Positions 33,331 through 48,246 of a stretch of 64,000 bases of DNA are shown in pieces. Under the pieces are notes generated by a model. The model saw only the letters and a program-made list of their open reading frames with translations, did no database searches and was not told the origin of the DNA. The first letter of the stretch is position 1. Every line of letters starts with the position of its first letter. A program made the translations under genes and the position numbers. The DNA comes from Adenophora triphylla var. japonica (lineage: Eukaryota > Streptophyta > Magnoliopsida > Asterales > Campanulaceae), in contig JAFEMH010000161.1 of NCBI GenBank assembly GCA_022495995.1, positions 186,001-250,000 on the forward strand. Direction: 5' to 3'.

Positions 33331-33920
33331 TTTCGAGCCTGTTCGTAAAAATCCATAAAACCATTGAAAATACCAAAAATACCTTGAAATCTTCACCAAA
33401 TAAACAAAATTAAAGCTGTTAACTAGGAAACCCAGGACCAAGAAAAATCAGAAAACAAAGAACAACTCAGATCTGTACATGATTGACTCCGGGGAAGAAG
33501 TCAATCGAGAGCACAGTTCAACAAATTGAACACCATAGAACAAATCAACAAAAGGGAAATCAGATCTATACAAAAATAAGATCGAAAGGGATAAAGAGAG
33601 AGGTACCTGAGTAAAGATTTGGAAGCGAGAGGGATGAAATTGAAAGAGAGGTAGGGGAAGGGGTGAAAGAGAAAGCAGAAGAGGAAATCGTAGGTATGAC
33701 GATATATGTAATGGCGGTTCGATTTTTGGTGGGAAAACAGATTTTGGTGTTTCGAAATTTCCCCCTTCTTGTCCAAAATTGGCCTTTGAATCTCCCAAAT
33801 TTTTTTTATGTACCCCTGCACCAGATTTTTTGACTTCTCGACTACAGATGGGATACGGTTAAATACATGGAACAATAAATACAGAAAATCAACAAAATTA
33901 TCAAAATATCCATTTATATA

Positions 33921-34204
33921 CTCTCTCCGTCCCGCTAATATTAGCACAAACACTGTTTGCGCGGGAATTAAGGAATATGATATTTTAATAAAATGTTGTG
34001 AGTGTAAAAGAATGAGTGGAGAGAGAATGAGTGGAGGGTGTAATAAATTATAATGGTGTTGTGAGTATTAAAATAATGTAGGAGAGAGAATGAGTGGGGT
34101 TGGGTGAATATTTTATTAATATAAAGTTTCCTTTTTGGGAGTGTGCGGATATTAGCGGGACGCCCAAAAAGAAAAGTGTGCTAATATTAGCGGGACGGAG
34201 GGAG
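33921..34204. mobile_element. Stowaway-like MITE, copy 2
   Basis: Counterpart of 6352-6635. Confidence 0.9.
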
Positions 34205-35549
34205 TAATTTTTTCCCAATTCCTCGTCCAGATTCACGCCCAAGTTGCCAGATTTTGCTTTCTTCTTCGACTAATCCCAGCCGTCGGATCCAACTTCCTCC
34301 CCTCGCCGGATCTGTCTTCGCCTCCGGCAAGTCTCACTCACCGTTGTTTTCTTCTCAGATGAGTCATCGGTCACCGTCGACGACGGTTCAAACAAACTTA
34401 TAATGTACGTGTTTTTCTACTAGTAAACTGTAAGTTTAGATTTGATTATTTTTCTTGAACCAAATATGTATTTGAAATCAGATCTGAGACCTCCTTTATC
34501 AACAACCCAATCCAATCCAATTCAACAATATAATATTATTTCTCTCTCTTCCACATATATCATTTACAATTCAAACCAATCTTCTTCATTTTTTAACTTT
34601 ATTCACAATCCAATCCAACCAACCAACCCAATTCAAATATCAATTATTCTTTATTTTTATTACATATATTATTAACCTCATTTTTCTTATTTTTTGTCTT
34701 GTAATAAATTTATAAAATATTTTATATTACTAAATTTATATATTTATTATACAAAAATACGATATATAAAAAATATAAAAATGAAGTTACATTTGAAATT
34801 CAAATTCACTTTTTATAAATACATCACAAAAATAAAATTAAAATACATAAATTGAAATTTCATATTTAATTATTATTACAATCCACCAACCAATGGTTGG
34901 TGGACATGTGGCAAGAATTGGATCACAATCTTGGATTGGACCACCAATCCGGATCACCAAGTTGAACAATCTGCATTTCATTTTATTTTTTATTTTTTTC
35001 CAGAAAGCCTTGTCGTTTTCCTACGATCTAGGTAGGAGGTCACCAATAAACAAGGTCGATTTCACATAATAGATTTCGAATATAAAGCCTTCACATGATG
35101 ATTATGATCCTCGAAAAGAATATCCAGTACCCATTCTTTAATTAAGTTTTGATTGGGGATGTTGGGCTGTGAACTTTAAGTAATCTCATTGTGTGCTGAG
35201 ATAATCTACTCCATCCATGAAATGTAGTAGCTAAAGCAATGATGTTTGGTGGTGATTGTGGCGGCTGTAATGGTGTTGTGTTTAGTGTGGTGGTGGTGAT
35301 AGTGAGATGACGGTGTGGTGGTGGAGGTGGCGCCGTAAGCCCTTTGTAATTAGAGGCTATGACGGGCAAGGGCAGAGTTGGAATTTTTCGTTCCCTGTAT
35401 TTAGTATTTACCCTACAAATGATATGCCTATGGTTTCAAACTTTCAATCTTTGGCAAAATTCCATTTTATTTTTATTTTTTTCATAAACCAAATTCCATT
35501 TTAAACTATTATGTCTCAGCGATTGAATAGCCTAAAACAGAGAAACAAA

Positions 35550-35705
35550 CACGTAAACTAAGCGGGCACTGCTTCGGCGTGAGAGTCAGTATTTGATTTG
35601 TGAGAGAGATAAATCAATTGACAAGAGTTTAGAGTCGAAAAGATAATGTACCCGATAATGTAAATTATGACTTGTATTTATAGGTATAACAATGTATAAT
35701 CCATG
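35550..35705 (-). mobile_element. Antisense LTR fragment, copy 2
   Basis: Counterpart of 7979-8132. Confidence 0.6.
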
Positions 35706-35761
35706 TTGAATTGGATTGCTAAGAGGGAGGGGGTGAGGGTGAGGGTTGAGAATTGTATAAT

Positions 35762-36416
35762 GATGATGATAATGATTCAAATTATGAAGAAAATATTGGG
35801 TCGCTTCTAAATGAAGATCGTGACGATGAATATGATGATTGCAGTAGTCCTATTGATGATAGCGATAATGAGGGTGGTGTTGGGGTGAGGGAAGATTTGG
35901 GAATACATCTGGTTGCTTACGAAGAACCATAACATCATGTGTACGAGAGAACAGATTATCAATTTTATCGTGATATTTGGGAAGGATCAGAGATTTATGA
36001 TAATAATCAATATAACTTTGCTGATTGGGATGCAGAACATAATGAAATTGCCAAAGGTATTCGCTTTTCAAAGAAGACAGAGGTGCAACATAAAATAAAG
36101 ATGTTTCATATTAAAAAAATCAGCGCTTCAAGGTAAAACGAAGCACAACTCGAAAGTGGACTATTGAGTGTTTGGTGAAAGATTTTCCGTGCAATTTTTA
36201 TGTGAATATGAGTTTGAAGAATGTTGGGTATTGGGAAATTACCAAATATAAGGGTTCTCATTCTTGCTTGGGAACAGAAATTAGCGAAGATCATCAAAAC
36301 CTAGATGCTAAGTTCATAGGGCAAGAAGTTTTGGAACTTGTTAAGGTCGATCCCGAGTTGAAGATTGCAGTTGTGAAGGCGACCATAAAAAATGCCCATG
36401 GGAAGGATGTTTCATA
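35762..36416 (+). pseudogene. MULE transposase relic, copy 2
   Basis: Same relic as 8190-8844, with the same in-frame TAA and frameshift, ending at the same junction with antisense PMD DNA. The damage therefore predates the segmental duplication. Confidence 0.8.
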
Positions 36417-37514
36417 CCACCGTTGGCAAAGATTGTCTGAGATAGCCCGTACCAAAGAAAGGCTCGAGCCATCTGCTCATTAGTAGCTTCATCTTGGCGA
36501 TGTCTATCCAACAAATCATCAAATCGCTTACGAAGATGGCCAACTGGAACACCATACCCTCGCAGTATGTCGTAGATATGAAAGCCCAGCAGCCCATGCT
36601 GCCTATCAATGTCACTACCTCCGGCCCTGACCCATCTTTGCCCTATCACAACACAAGGGTTTTCCCCAAACCTCAAACACCGTCAACGCCGTAAAGTCTC
36701 CGGGAGTCACTGTCAGCTCTCCCTAGCTGAAATGGAATGAATGAGTGGTATCCCACCAATACTCTCTCAAAGCCTGAATGATGGCCCCGCTCCTCTGCAA
36801 CGAGTCATGACCACTCAGTCCATCAAAGAAGATGTTCAAGCCAATACGGGTCGCTAAATCCTTAGGCACTGTAGGCAAGCTGGTCCACGCAGTGTAGGCC
36901 AATTTGCTTGAGCCGCGAGAACGTTGAGCCTTTGGAGGAAGCTGCACAAGTAAACACATCAGAGGCACGTTACTACTCATGTCAAATCAAGATTGTTCTC
37001 ATGTCCAAAAGTACTTGAAAAGAAGATCCAAACTACCAAGCCTCCACAGTCTACCACAAATTCTACTGGAGGTGTTCAAAGATATCATTCGTTTATGGAA
37101 CACCATCTGTCAGACAACATGGTACTCTAACAATTACGGTAGATAATTTCTTTGTTTGTCAGTGAACCCTTTTCAATGAACCCTAAAGTATTGCATGCTA
37201 CACCCATAGTTGACAGTTGGTCGGGAAAGGACAAAAAATATCCTTACAATTTAGATAAAGCACAATGGTTTCGACATTATCCAGGTATAGAAAACTCTCC
37301 CACTGTTTTTTCTTTTTGGTTCACCATCCATAAGCACACATAGCATGAATTAGTCACAGAACAAATTGATTCATAACAGAAGTCAAAACAATTACGCACA
37401 CAACTTCAGGGAGACAGGTAACAAATCGATTACCTGGAGAGCGGCTCGAGAAGCCCTGGAATCTGGCATGTTGTTATCCTTATCCTTGTTGGCAGCGGCT
37501 GCCTTTCCTGCCAT
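36417..37514 (-). pseudogene. Older, truncated H2A.Z-like::PMD fusion, copy 2
   Basis: Exon 1 is 37514-37434 (27 codons) and exon 2 starts at 36941 after TTGTGCAG. Compared with copy 1 it differs near 36617-36652 and has a stop-creating change at about 36724, so the frame is broken at different points in the two copies. Confidence 0.75.
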
Positions 37515-38170
37515 TTTCACACCTGCACACACACACACAAAAAAAAGGTTATCAATTGCCCATTGGAAATGTTAAAACTACCTTGAAATTTCCTCCGAAC
37601 AAAACAAAATCACAGGATTAATAATGTAAGAAGTTTCAAGTATTCTTGAAGAATTATTCAGTAAACTTGAATGCTATAATATAGTTCAATCGCGTAATCA
37701 AAGGACTCCAAGACCCTCCAATTCTATTGGGCATTTTATCGAACACCTCTCGTGCATCAATGAAACAGCCACACTTGCCGTAAATTTTAGATGCCCTGTT
37801 GAGCAAAAACACTGGGGAAGTTGGAGAGAAGAGGTAAGGTGAGGTGAGATGAGATTCGAGCTTCGGGCTTCAGCAATCAACAATGGCTAAAATTTGGAAG
37901 CGGGAAAAGAACAAATTGAGAGAGAGAGATAGGCACATAAATTTTGAGATGCCTGAAAATGGAGGTTTGATTTTGCTGGGAAAACAGATTTTCGTGTTTT
38001 GAAATATTCCCTCTTTTTTAGCGTAAGATTCAACTAAATTTCTGCAAAAAAAAAAAAAAATTTTTTTTTTTTTTTTTGCATTTTAGTTGTTGCTATTAAT
38101 ATGCATTCAAACAATTACTACTGTTATTAATATTGGTAAAAAAAAACTACTCCGTTCATTCTATATAATA

Positions 38171-38469
38171 CTCCCTCCGCCCCAGAAAATGCTTCACCAT
38201 TTTAGGTTTGGCACGCAAATTAAGGAAATAGGTGGGAAGAAAAAATGTTGTGAGTGTAATTTAAAAATAGGAGAGAGAATTAGTGGAGAAAATAGTAAAT
38301 TTAAAAAGTGTTGTGAGTGTAATAGTGAATTAGGAAAGAGAATGAATGGAGGAAATAGTTAGTGGGTATAATAGAATATTAATAAAACTTTTCCATTTTA
38401 GGAAAGGTGAAGCTTCAAACGGGACGCCATTTTGGGTAAAGGGTGAAGCATTTTCTGTGACGGAGGGAG
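38171..38469. mobile_element. Stowaway-like MITE, copy 2
   Basis: Counterpart of 10599-10897. Confidence 0.9.
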
Positions 38470-39160
38470 TATTTGAGTAAACGACTTTTCTAACCTTCGT
38501 ACTATCCGAGATTTCATATCAACTTTCGTATTATTGAAACAACAAATGTAACATACGTATTATTGATTTATTAGTAAAGCTAATCAAAATTGTTAAAAAT
38601 GTTAATGAAAATTAAAGAACATTAACAACTGAGTTAGATGCAAGATTCATCACATACCTAACCTTAAACTTTTTTACGTATTGATCACTATTTTTTTTTT
38701 TAATACTAGTAGTATTTATTTAACAACTATCATGATAAATTTTAAATGCTAACATATGAAACTAGAATAAATTGTTAATGATTTTGTATATGAAAAAAAA
38801 TTGAAATTTAATATATGGAAAATGTTTAACAATTATTAGAGATTTCTTAAATAATTTTACTTTTTCTTTCAAAAAATAAATATATATTTTTACTTTCTAA
38901 TTTTTTTTGGCATAAAAAAATCATTTTTTGCTTTTTTTTTCTTCCCTTTTTTTTTTCTTCCCAAGTTTTGGATGTTTCACTCTTCATTGAGATTTTTTTT
39001 TTCACTTTCCATCCCCAAGTTTTGGATGTCCCACTCTCCTTTTTTTGAGGTTTTGTTTCTTTTCACTTTCCCCCATTAATCAATTTTATATAAGCTTAAA
39101 AACTATTTGAACCCTAAATATTGATGTGATTTAAAATTTGCATTGAAAAGTAAATAATCA

Positions 39161-42100
39161 TCTATCTATATATTAAAGCAGGTCATCCTATGAACAGTTA
39201 AAGCGCCAAAAATTTCGTCAAAATTTAAGTGGCACTTTTGTAATTACTCTCTTAAGTTGTAACAAATTTGAATCAGAACATTAATTCCTTTTATATATAT
39301 AGAGAATGTATAGAGATATAGAGAGAGAGATAGCGATGTGGGATTAAATCAACCAATGTTCTTACGTTTTGTTACAAAAGGAATTAATCCCATATCGCTA
39401 TCTCTCTCTATATATCTCTATATATTCTCTATATATATAAAATTTTGGCAAATCAACTCAACTGATTGACCGATCAAAAGCATGCCTCCTGACCGATCCA
39501 AACCAAGTAAATTGGTTGATCGGTCCAAAGCATGTGACTTGGTTGACCCATCCAAAGCATGTGACTTGGGATACCATGTTGCGAGTTTAACAGGTCACAA
39601 GGAGTTTAACCGGTCACAAGGATCGGTTGTGACAAGGATCGATAAATCATTGACATGGTGATCGGTCAATAATAAGTGGATGACCGATCGATCCAAGGTG
39701 ACCGATAAATCATTGACATGGTGATCGGTCAATAATAAATGGATGACCGATCGATCCAAGGTGACCGGTCAATAATAAATGGATGACCGACCGATCCAAA
39801 CCAGGCACAATTGATCCAAACCAAGAGGTACAAATTCGCCTCACTTTAAATTACAAAATAATAATTATTAATAAAGAAAATTAAATAGAAATATTATTTT
39901 TTCATCTCTAATAAATACTTTACAAAATATACTTCTATAAAAAATTATAAACTTCATTTCAAAAATAAATATTATTTTCGACTCAAAATTAATAACCAAT
40001 TTTAAAATGTGAGTTACTTTGGAATTTATAAGTTTAGAATGAAATTATTTGAGAAAAAAATCAGTAATTTTGCCATCAGTCGGTTGAGATTCCATGACAA
40101 CCGATTTTCTCTTGATCAGTTTCTTCTTTGGCTCAGTCGGTTTCATCTTCTTTTGATTTACTGGTCAATAAAGCCGGTCTTTGCCATCTCTGGCTGCTGA
40201 CCGATCCAACAGGCCAATCCGCCAAGTAAATGTAAATCTTGATCGGTCACCAAGTAAACTCTTGACCGGTCACCAACTATAAATGATTTACCGATCCTAC
40301 CAAGTAAATGTTTTTTTGCTGACCACTCTTGACCGGTCACCAAGTATAAATAATTTACCGATCCTTCCGTCTCACATTAAATTACAAAATAATAATTATT
40401 AAGAAAGAAAACGAAAACAAAATATTATTTTTTTCATCTCAAATAAATATTTTACAAAATATACTTCTATAAAAAATTATATTATTCATTTCAAAAATAA
40501 ATATTACTTTCGACTCAAAATAAATAACCAAAAAATAATACTATATTTTTTGTCCAAACAAATGAGTATTACTTCCTTCGTCCCAATGAATATTTTAAAT
40601 ATTAATATTACTTCATTCGCCTCAAAATATAGTCAAAATCAAAAAGAAAAAGAAAAAAAGAAAGAAAGAGAAAAGAAAGAAAGAAAGATACAGAAACAGA
40701 GAAAGAGAAGGAAAATCAAAATGTAATCAAAATAAAAAAAGAAAAAGAAAGAAAAAAAAAGGAAAGAGAAAAGAAAGTAAGACGAAGCGAGAAACGAGAG
40801 AAAGAGAATAAAAATAAACAAACAATTACAGGCTTGGCTTCTTACCGGTTGATCATGGATTACCGATTCTTCAAATCGGTAAAGTGTGTGTGTGATCGAT
40901 CTGATTCGAACCGGTCACAACCGATTCAAACTAAACGTATAAATTTCGTCTCACTTTAAATTATAAAATAATAATTATTAATAAAGAAAATTAAATAAAA
41001 ATATTATTTTTTCCATCTCAAATAAATACTTTAAAAAATATACTTCTATAAAAAATTATATTATTCATTTCAAAAATAAATATTATTTTCGACTCAAAAT
41101 GAATAACCAAAAAATAATACTACAAAAACTAATAGAAATATTATTTTTTTCTATCTCAAATAAATATTTTTAAAAATATACTTTTATAAAAAATTATAAT
41201 TCTCATTTCCAAAATAAATATTACTTTCGACTCAAAATGAATAATCAAAAAATAATACTACATTTTTTGTCCAAAAAAAAATGAACATTACTTCCTTCAT
41301 CCCAATGAATATTTTTAAAAATAATATTGCTTCATTTGCCTCAAAAATTAATGTTTGTAATGTTAGTGTCTTGGTTTCAATATATGTCATTAATTTTATA
41401 AACAAATGAAGTAATATTTTATAAAATATTCATTGGGACAAAGATAGTAAATTATTTTTTTAGATGATGTAGTATTCTTGCGTAAAAATTAATGTTTATA
41501 ATATTAGTGTTTTCTCTCAGAAAATGAATATTAATTTTTTAGACAAGTAAAGTAGTTATTTTTTTTAAATGTTCATTGAGACAAATGAATCAATTTTTTT
41601 TTATATAAAAAATAGTATTAATTTTGGGACGAAAGTAATATTCATTTTTTAATTGAAAGAATTTTTTTATATGTCAAAAAATAAATAAAATGAATATGGT
41701 TTCCTTCGTCTCAATGAACATATAAAAAAAGAATACTACTTTATTCGTCTAAAAAATTAATGTCATCTTAATGTCATATTTTGAGACGAATACACTAACA
41801 TTACAAACATTAATTTTAGTGGTGAATGAAGTAGTATTAATTTTTAAAATATTCATTGGGATGAATGAAGTAATGCTCATTTTTTTGGATAAAAAATGTA
41901 GTATTATTTTTTTGTTATTCATTTTGCGTCGAAAGTAATATTTATTTTTGAAATGAATAATATAATTTTTTATAGAAGTATATTTTTTAAAGTATTTATT
42001 TGAGATTTGAAAAATAATATTTCTATTTAGTTTTTTTTATTAATGATTATTATTTTATAATTTAAAGTGAGACGGAGTTTTACCTTGATTTGATTTATTT

Positions 42101-42302
42101 GGAGTGGCAACTAACTGATGATCTTAAAATAATGATTTGTAATGATGATAAGCCCTAGCAATCTTATCTATGCACTGATAATGTAGTGTTTAAGGAAGTT
42201 TTTCATAATGTATAAATCTATTTCACTTTTTTATTATTTTTCTTTAATTTCTGTCTTAGAGTAACATGTAATGATCCGTGCATCGCACGGGAGTAAAACT
42301 AG
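39161..42302 (+). mobile_element. Non-autonomous Helitron, copy 2
   Basis: Same ends as 11599-14734; here the hairpin is CCGTGCATCGCACGG. It keeps the same cargo. Differences are mostly in homopolymers and in the purine-rich tract near 40780-40920. Confidence 0.85.
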
Positions 42303-42810
42303 TTTAGGGATAAATAGGCATTCAACTTATAGAAGATTGTCAACTAGCAAAAGTGAGATAAAATTAAACCAAATTTCAATGGGATGGTAAGACCTGTCGA
42401 AAACTCGAGGTGGATAGTAAAATTAAGGACAAATTACAAATAATGGTTCAAAGTTTGAAGTTTGTTCGTACAAATAATGATTATTGATCTAGTGTTTGAA
42501 TTTGATATTTTTGAAATTACGAATTTATTGAAGAGATATATATGAAAAAAATCAATTAAAAGTCAAATAAGTGATAGTTTACATCTGAAAATTAAGTTGA
42601 AAATAAGAGGCATTCAGATTTAAATGAAGAAAAAAAATCAGTCTAAATTGTATTATGTCTGATATCCACACCTATTCAAATTTAAATAAGAGCTGAAAAT
42701 TAAAAATATGGTGTACTCCGTATTTGTTTGCTATTAATGAACGAGTTTTAATTAAAATTAGCCTTAGAAAAGAAAGCTCAAAAATTCATTCAATGAAGAA
42801 CAAACAAATA

Positions 42811-43091
42811 CTCCCTCCGTCCCACGTCATTGTGAATCATTTTTCCGGGCACAATAATTAAGAAATATTATTAAGATAATGAAATGTGTGGTAGGAAATG
42901 AAGAGAGAGAATGAGTGGAGTTAATAGTAGGTTGGTTGAATAAATTGTATGGTGGAAAATGAAGAGAGAGAATGAGTGGGTGGGATAGGGTGAATATAAA
43001 ATAATAAATTTATTTTCATTTTGGGCAGTTTGCATTCACGTGGAATGAGCCAAAATGAAAATAAGTTTGCATTCACGTGGGACGGAGGGAG
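42811..43091. mobile_element. Stowaway-like MITE, copy 2
   Basis: Counterpart of 15238-15518. Confidence 0.9.
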
Positions 43092-44369
43092 TACACCCTA
43101 AATGTTGTTGTGGGCAAGGTTTTAAAAAGCGTTAGGCGGATGCTAGGCGGCGGAGTCGGGTCTAGTGCTTAGGCGGAGACTAATCGGGATTAGTCGGAAT
43201 GCTAGATGGAGCTTTAGAATTAGGCGTTGGAGAGGGCGCTGTGACTTAGGCGGAGGTTTTTAGAACACTGATTGTGGGTATATTCATGGGTGTGTGGGGG
43301 GTTGAATCTTATGGGAGGTCATAGTTCAATCCGACGAAGCTGAAACCTGAATATCAAAAAAAAAAAATAAAAAAAAAAATAACAACTCTCTTCAAATTCC
43401 CTTTATGGATTGAAGACCGTGCAGTGCAGGTTACCAATTTGTTGCATCACCTTCGTTCTTGGTACTGAGACGTCGAGATTTAGCAAACGAAATGTTTGAC
43501 GCGCCAACCCAGTAAATCGACCGATGATGTTTTCCCAAATCCATTTTTTTTCCTCTAGAAACTTGACAACTATGTTGGTTGTTTTCCCGCCTCCATTCGA
43601 TCAAATTAAAATTTTGGTGGACGTAATTAAGAGGCGGCTGAAGATTTGGTGGAGTTTCGTGAAGCTACTGCAGAATCATGTACCGCCCTACTCCTAGGGT
43701 TTATCTACCCTGTTTGTGAATGCTAAGATCAACCAGGCTCCAGCAAGCTGGTTTCCCCTTGAATTAGGTATGCAATTATGTTTCTAAGTTTCAATTTCAA
43801 TTTCATTTTCTCACACCAACACCATCGAGATTAAATGCTTGATTCCATGGAATTTTATATTGAAGTTTGTTAGAAATCCGTATATCAGCGCACTTTATTG
43901 ATCTTTTATCGTTTTTTGATAAATTGGGAACATGAACCTTTTGGCTGTCAATTTGATTGTAAATTAGGATGCGCAAAATATATTGTGTTGAGTTGATTGT
44001 TTGATAATCTCTAGTAACCAACCTGTCTACAAAGCTCAATTCATTAGAGAGAAGCCCAGCATACTACAATGTATGTGAATTGGACGGATAACAAATTAAA
44101 GAGAGTAAATAGTAATCAAAGGTTCGTAGGAATAGGATAGTCATTATATCATACATCTGATAAGTGGATCATTTTCATTCTTCTGATTGATTGTCGATCT
44201 TGAACTACGATCTTGTCCACACTATACACCCTTCAACGCTAAGGGTTTTCTTAAAAAAACTACTTTTATTCATTGGGGGAGTTATTTTTTAATAAACTTT
44301 GACTAATTGTACTTGTGTTACAACAGATCGTGATGCTTATACGAGGAAAAGTACACTGATAATAGCTTG

Positions 44370-46295
44370 CTATTTGGGAGGTTCAAAAAAGAACGGCATT
44401 GATCCGATGTTGTCCAGGTTCACTGGAAACATAACAATTTCCTCGCTCCATGGATTAGTTTCGTCGTAATTGACAGTCCTTAATGCTTTCCATATCACAC
44501 TGCTGCACTTGAAGCCTGAACCAAATGCAATCTGCCACACACTATCACCCTTCTTAATCCTCCCTTTGGCCTCTGCATAAGCCAGTTCATACCATATTGA
44601 ACTACTAGAAGTGTTTCCAAACCTATATAGTGTCATTCTAGAAGCTTCCATGTTTGCATCACTGATACCTAGGCTCCTTTGTAGTGCGTCGAGAACTGGT
44701 TTTCCACCAACGTGTGGGAAAAAGTGATCAACAGCCTTGTTGAAGTCAGGGATGTAAGGCTTGATCTTTGCAGAAAACAGTTTCCTTGAGATATAATTCT
44801 TTAGGACAAAGATTTTCTCAGACAGAGGAAGGATTAGATATCCCAGTGAGGTCAAATTGGATTCTATGGCTTTGACTGCTGCAGCCAAAAGATCTTTAGT
44901 GACGTTGACCCCCAAATGCCCCTCCTCGTCTTCTTCTAAGAAAATGCAGTTATACGAGCGGTCAGAGTTTGCATTGTGAGTATGTACGGTGTGAAATAGC
45001 TGGTATTTTGATAGTCTTTGATCAGTCGGCCGGTTTGAGAGGAGGATGGCGACACCACCCACTCGGAAGAGGCAGTTTATTAGGAACTTTGAGCGATCAT
45101 TTCCCTTGTAGCAGCTATCACTAATGCTCTCTGTACTCATGACAAGCGCGTAGGAGTTTTTGTGCACCTGTCATAATTCCATTACGATTCAGAGTATTAT
45201 ATTTAATTGTGTAATGTGAAAACTATGATATGTTCTTTTTCACAGTGAGTGCATACAAAGAAGCGGTCATGGGATTTTCGAAATTGCCAAATTATTTTAG
45301 CAGGATGTGACTGGAAAATAACGAATAATCATACATGGGCTCATGGAGTTTGTATGGTAGTGAATTAAATACTTCTATCTGAATATATTCATACGATATT
45401 TGTAGGACCTACTCTCCATTCCAAAAGAATAGTCCCACATTCCTTTTGGTTTACCCCCCCAAAAAAAAAAAAAGTCTCATTTTTTAAAAAATACAATAAT
45501 TATATTTCAATTTGAAGAAGGTACAATCAAGTAAAACATCATTCACAAAAAAGTTGGACTTGTCAAATGAGACTTTTTTTTGGGCGGAGGGATCACAATT
45601 TAAGATTTTTTTGGTTATAAAGCATACAATTGATAATATATTTTTTTTGGTGCAATACAAGATAATGGGTTTATAAATGTGTAATTGAGGAGTCTGCAAT
45701 TAACCTGGAGGAGCTGTTTGGCGAGGCCAATAGCTATGAGACCAGCACTGCATCCCATCCCAGAAAGATTGTAGGTCACAATATTGTCTTTAAGCTTGTA
45801 GTGATTCACTATCATGCTAGAAAGAGATGGCACCATGTTAAAAATACAACAGTTGACAACCAGTATTCCTATGTCCTTCCCTTGTATACCGGTCTTTTTC
45901 AGGAGCATGTCTATCGATCCAAATACTGTCATCTCTGCTTCTCTTCTTGCATCTTCCATGCATTGGTCTGCAGGCTCTCTTAGTAAGGTCTCAGCCAAGT
46001 AGGTGGAGTCGCCAAGTCCTGATCGTTCTAGTGATTTCTTCATGAAGTCTAGTGTCTCTTCTGAGAAATATCCGGAATGCTTGGCTTTCTCTACGGTTAA
46101 CTCTCTTGTGCACATTTGACTTATCGGGGGCTTATAGCATGCAAAATCTAGCAAGTAAACTTTGCAAAGCTTTTGGGTGATGATGTTTCTTAGCAAAACT
46201 AACAATAGGGTCAAGAATATAAGTGCTCCGGCGATATTGTGCAGAGGATGTTTTTGGAATGCTAAGATTTGCTTCAAAGTGAAGATGATATACAT
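44370..46295 (-). CDS. 3-ketoacyl-CoA synthase, copy 2
   Basis: Exons 46295-45705 and 45167-44370. The predicted 462-aa protein is identical to that of copy 1, and I see no nucleotide change in the coding exons. The intron and the DNA beyond about 60 bp downstream of the stop show scattered changes. Catalytic Cys182, His349 and Asn382 are all present, so both copies should be active enzymes if expressed. Confidence 0.96.
45412..45593. mobile_element. Stowaway-like MITE in KCS intron, copy 2
   Basis: Counterpart of 17826-18006. Confidence 0.7.
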
Positions 46296-46437
46296 GATGG
46301 ATAAAGAAGACAGCTATGCAATTCTAATGTTGTGATTTTTCTTTTCTTCCTTGAGGGAAGCGATTTGGGTAGCTGGATTTATCTTTCAGATCCCTAGAAA
46401 AATAGTGAGCTTCTATTTTGCTCTTCTGGGGATTCAC

Positions 46438-46447
46438 CTTTATAAAT
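46438..46447 (-). promoter_or_regulatory. TATA box of KCS copy 2
   Basis: Same ATTTATAAAG and flanks as at 18860-18851. Confidence 0.65.
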
Positions 46448-46786
46448 AATCAAAATTCTACCAAACTAACTTTATATTTCTGGTACCCAAAATAAATAGA
46501 AATAATTTAAAGGTGAAAAGTCATATGTGACACTGAAAGCAACCTTATACTATATTCGCTCCAAAAAATAGTTCCATTTGACAAGTCAAACATTTTAATA
46601 TTGTGCTTTTGTTGTGTGTACATATTAGCAATATCTTGTTGTTCAAGAGAGAAGACAAATAAAAGAAAAAAAATTGCGGTACAAACAAAAGTAGGACTAT
46701 TTTTCTGGAATGGAGGGGGTATTATACGATTGAGTGAAGAGTTTATAAACCTAGCTTTGAAGCCACCAGGTATATAGACATTGCTC

Positions 46787-47015
46787 CGGTGGTGGCGGAC
46801 CCAGGATATTTTTTTAAGGGGGGAAAATTATTTTTATTAGTGAAAGGGAGCAAAAAAAAAAAAATTAGTGTATTTTTTTTTCACCGGAAGGGCAAAGTTT
46901 AATATATTGCACTAATACCCCTAAATTTTACAAAATTTGCACTAGTAATTAGTTTTTTTTTCTAAGACGCACGGGGGCCACGGCCCCCATAGCACTACAT
47001 GTAGGTCTGCCCCCG
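46787..47015. mobile_element. hAT-like MITE, copy 2
   Basis: Counterpart of 19200-19431 with the same CATTGCTC target duplication; the left end carries an extra GGT and the interior differs by several indels. Confidence 0.8.
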
Positions 47016-48246
47016 CATTGCTCATTCCCTAATCCCTACGCAGGGCCCTTTATGCGATTCTATCTAGACACTCTTGGTACCATATCATGACTTAGATGGA
47101 AAATAGTTGAGTTGGTTGTTCAATATCTTTCTTTAAACTATAAATCAGTGGCAGATACTCCATCAGAAAGATCTGAATCCGTCCAGTGTCGGCATATTGA
47201 TCTTATGCATGCATCATTTGGAGGCTGCTGATGCCATAGTCCTTTTACTAATAAGATCTGTAAAGTTTGATTTCATACCATTAATTCGTTTTAGAACTCT
47301 TCCATGAATGCATTTGCCTCTCTGCGATAGTGGTACGCAGTTTATACGAAGACCTAATAGGACTGTTTGGGACATCTGTAATAAGCAATTTTGTCAGCCT
47401 TTTTAGTGTTTTAATGTAGCAAGTATACTATAAGAAAAATAAGCTTAAATTAGGAGCTTCTTATATTGACATGTCCCAGATATTGTAATTAATCATCTGC
47501 CATCACCCAGAGTAATATCAGTCTTATTTATTTAAGATGTTAAAAACTTTTCTGTAGCAGGTTAGGTAGTGTGACTTCTTCTGTTACTTATTGCACTCAT
47601 TTCCCTTTTCCTCTTGTGGCTGTCGTGGCTAAATTTCATTGGATATGGCGTTATTTTTTTTTCATTAATAAGTTGGATACATGCAATCAAGCTTCCATAT
47701 GGTAGTTGCTAGACCTACACGACTCTTCAATCTGTATTGCTGAAAAGCAAAGCAATGCATTTATTATGGAGTACTGGGATTCCCCATGTGCAGCTAGTGT
47801 TGATATGCTTACCCAACATATTGCCAGTTCAATGAAACTTAAAAGTCTTAAGCAATTACTACATCATATCGATATTTATCTTACAACCTCATGAACATAA
47901 GAACTTTGGCACTTACATTGTTTATTAGCCTTACAATTTTTAAACTAGGTCACTTCTTTCATATATTTTCCCATTGAAGGGTCACCTTCAAGTTTGAAAT
48001 ATTGTCTTCAAGGGTATTTTAGAACTTATGAAGACTGTATGTGAAGGTCTATGTGTATAGGCATATAAATGCGCATCCATATGTACACACATTGCACATA
48101 TTGCTTCTATGGTCATACCAATTCACGTGTTTGAGATTAATATAAATATGTGTGTGTGTGTGTGTGTAGAAAATTTTGTAACTCCAGAAAGAGTGATGCT
48201 TTAAAGTTAGCTTGAATATTCTAAATTTTTTCCCTCATAAAAACTA

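Noticed and set aside
40639..40821. Minus-strand frame of Phe/Leu/Ser, membrane-like
   Set aside because: Translation of a GAAAGAAA low-complexity tract inside the Helitron, not a gene.
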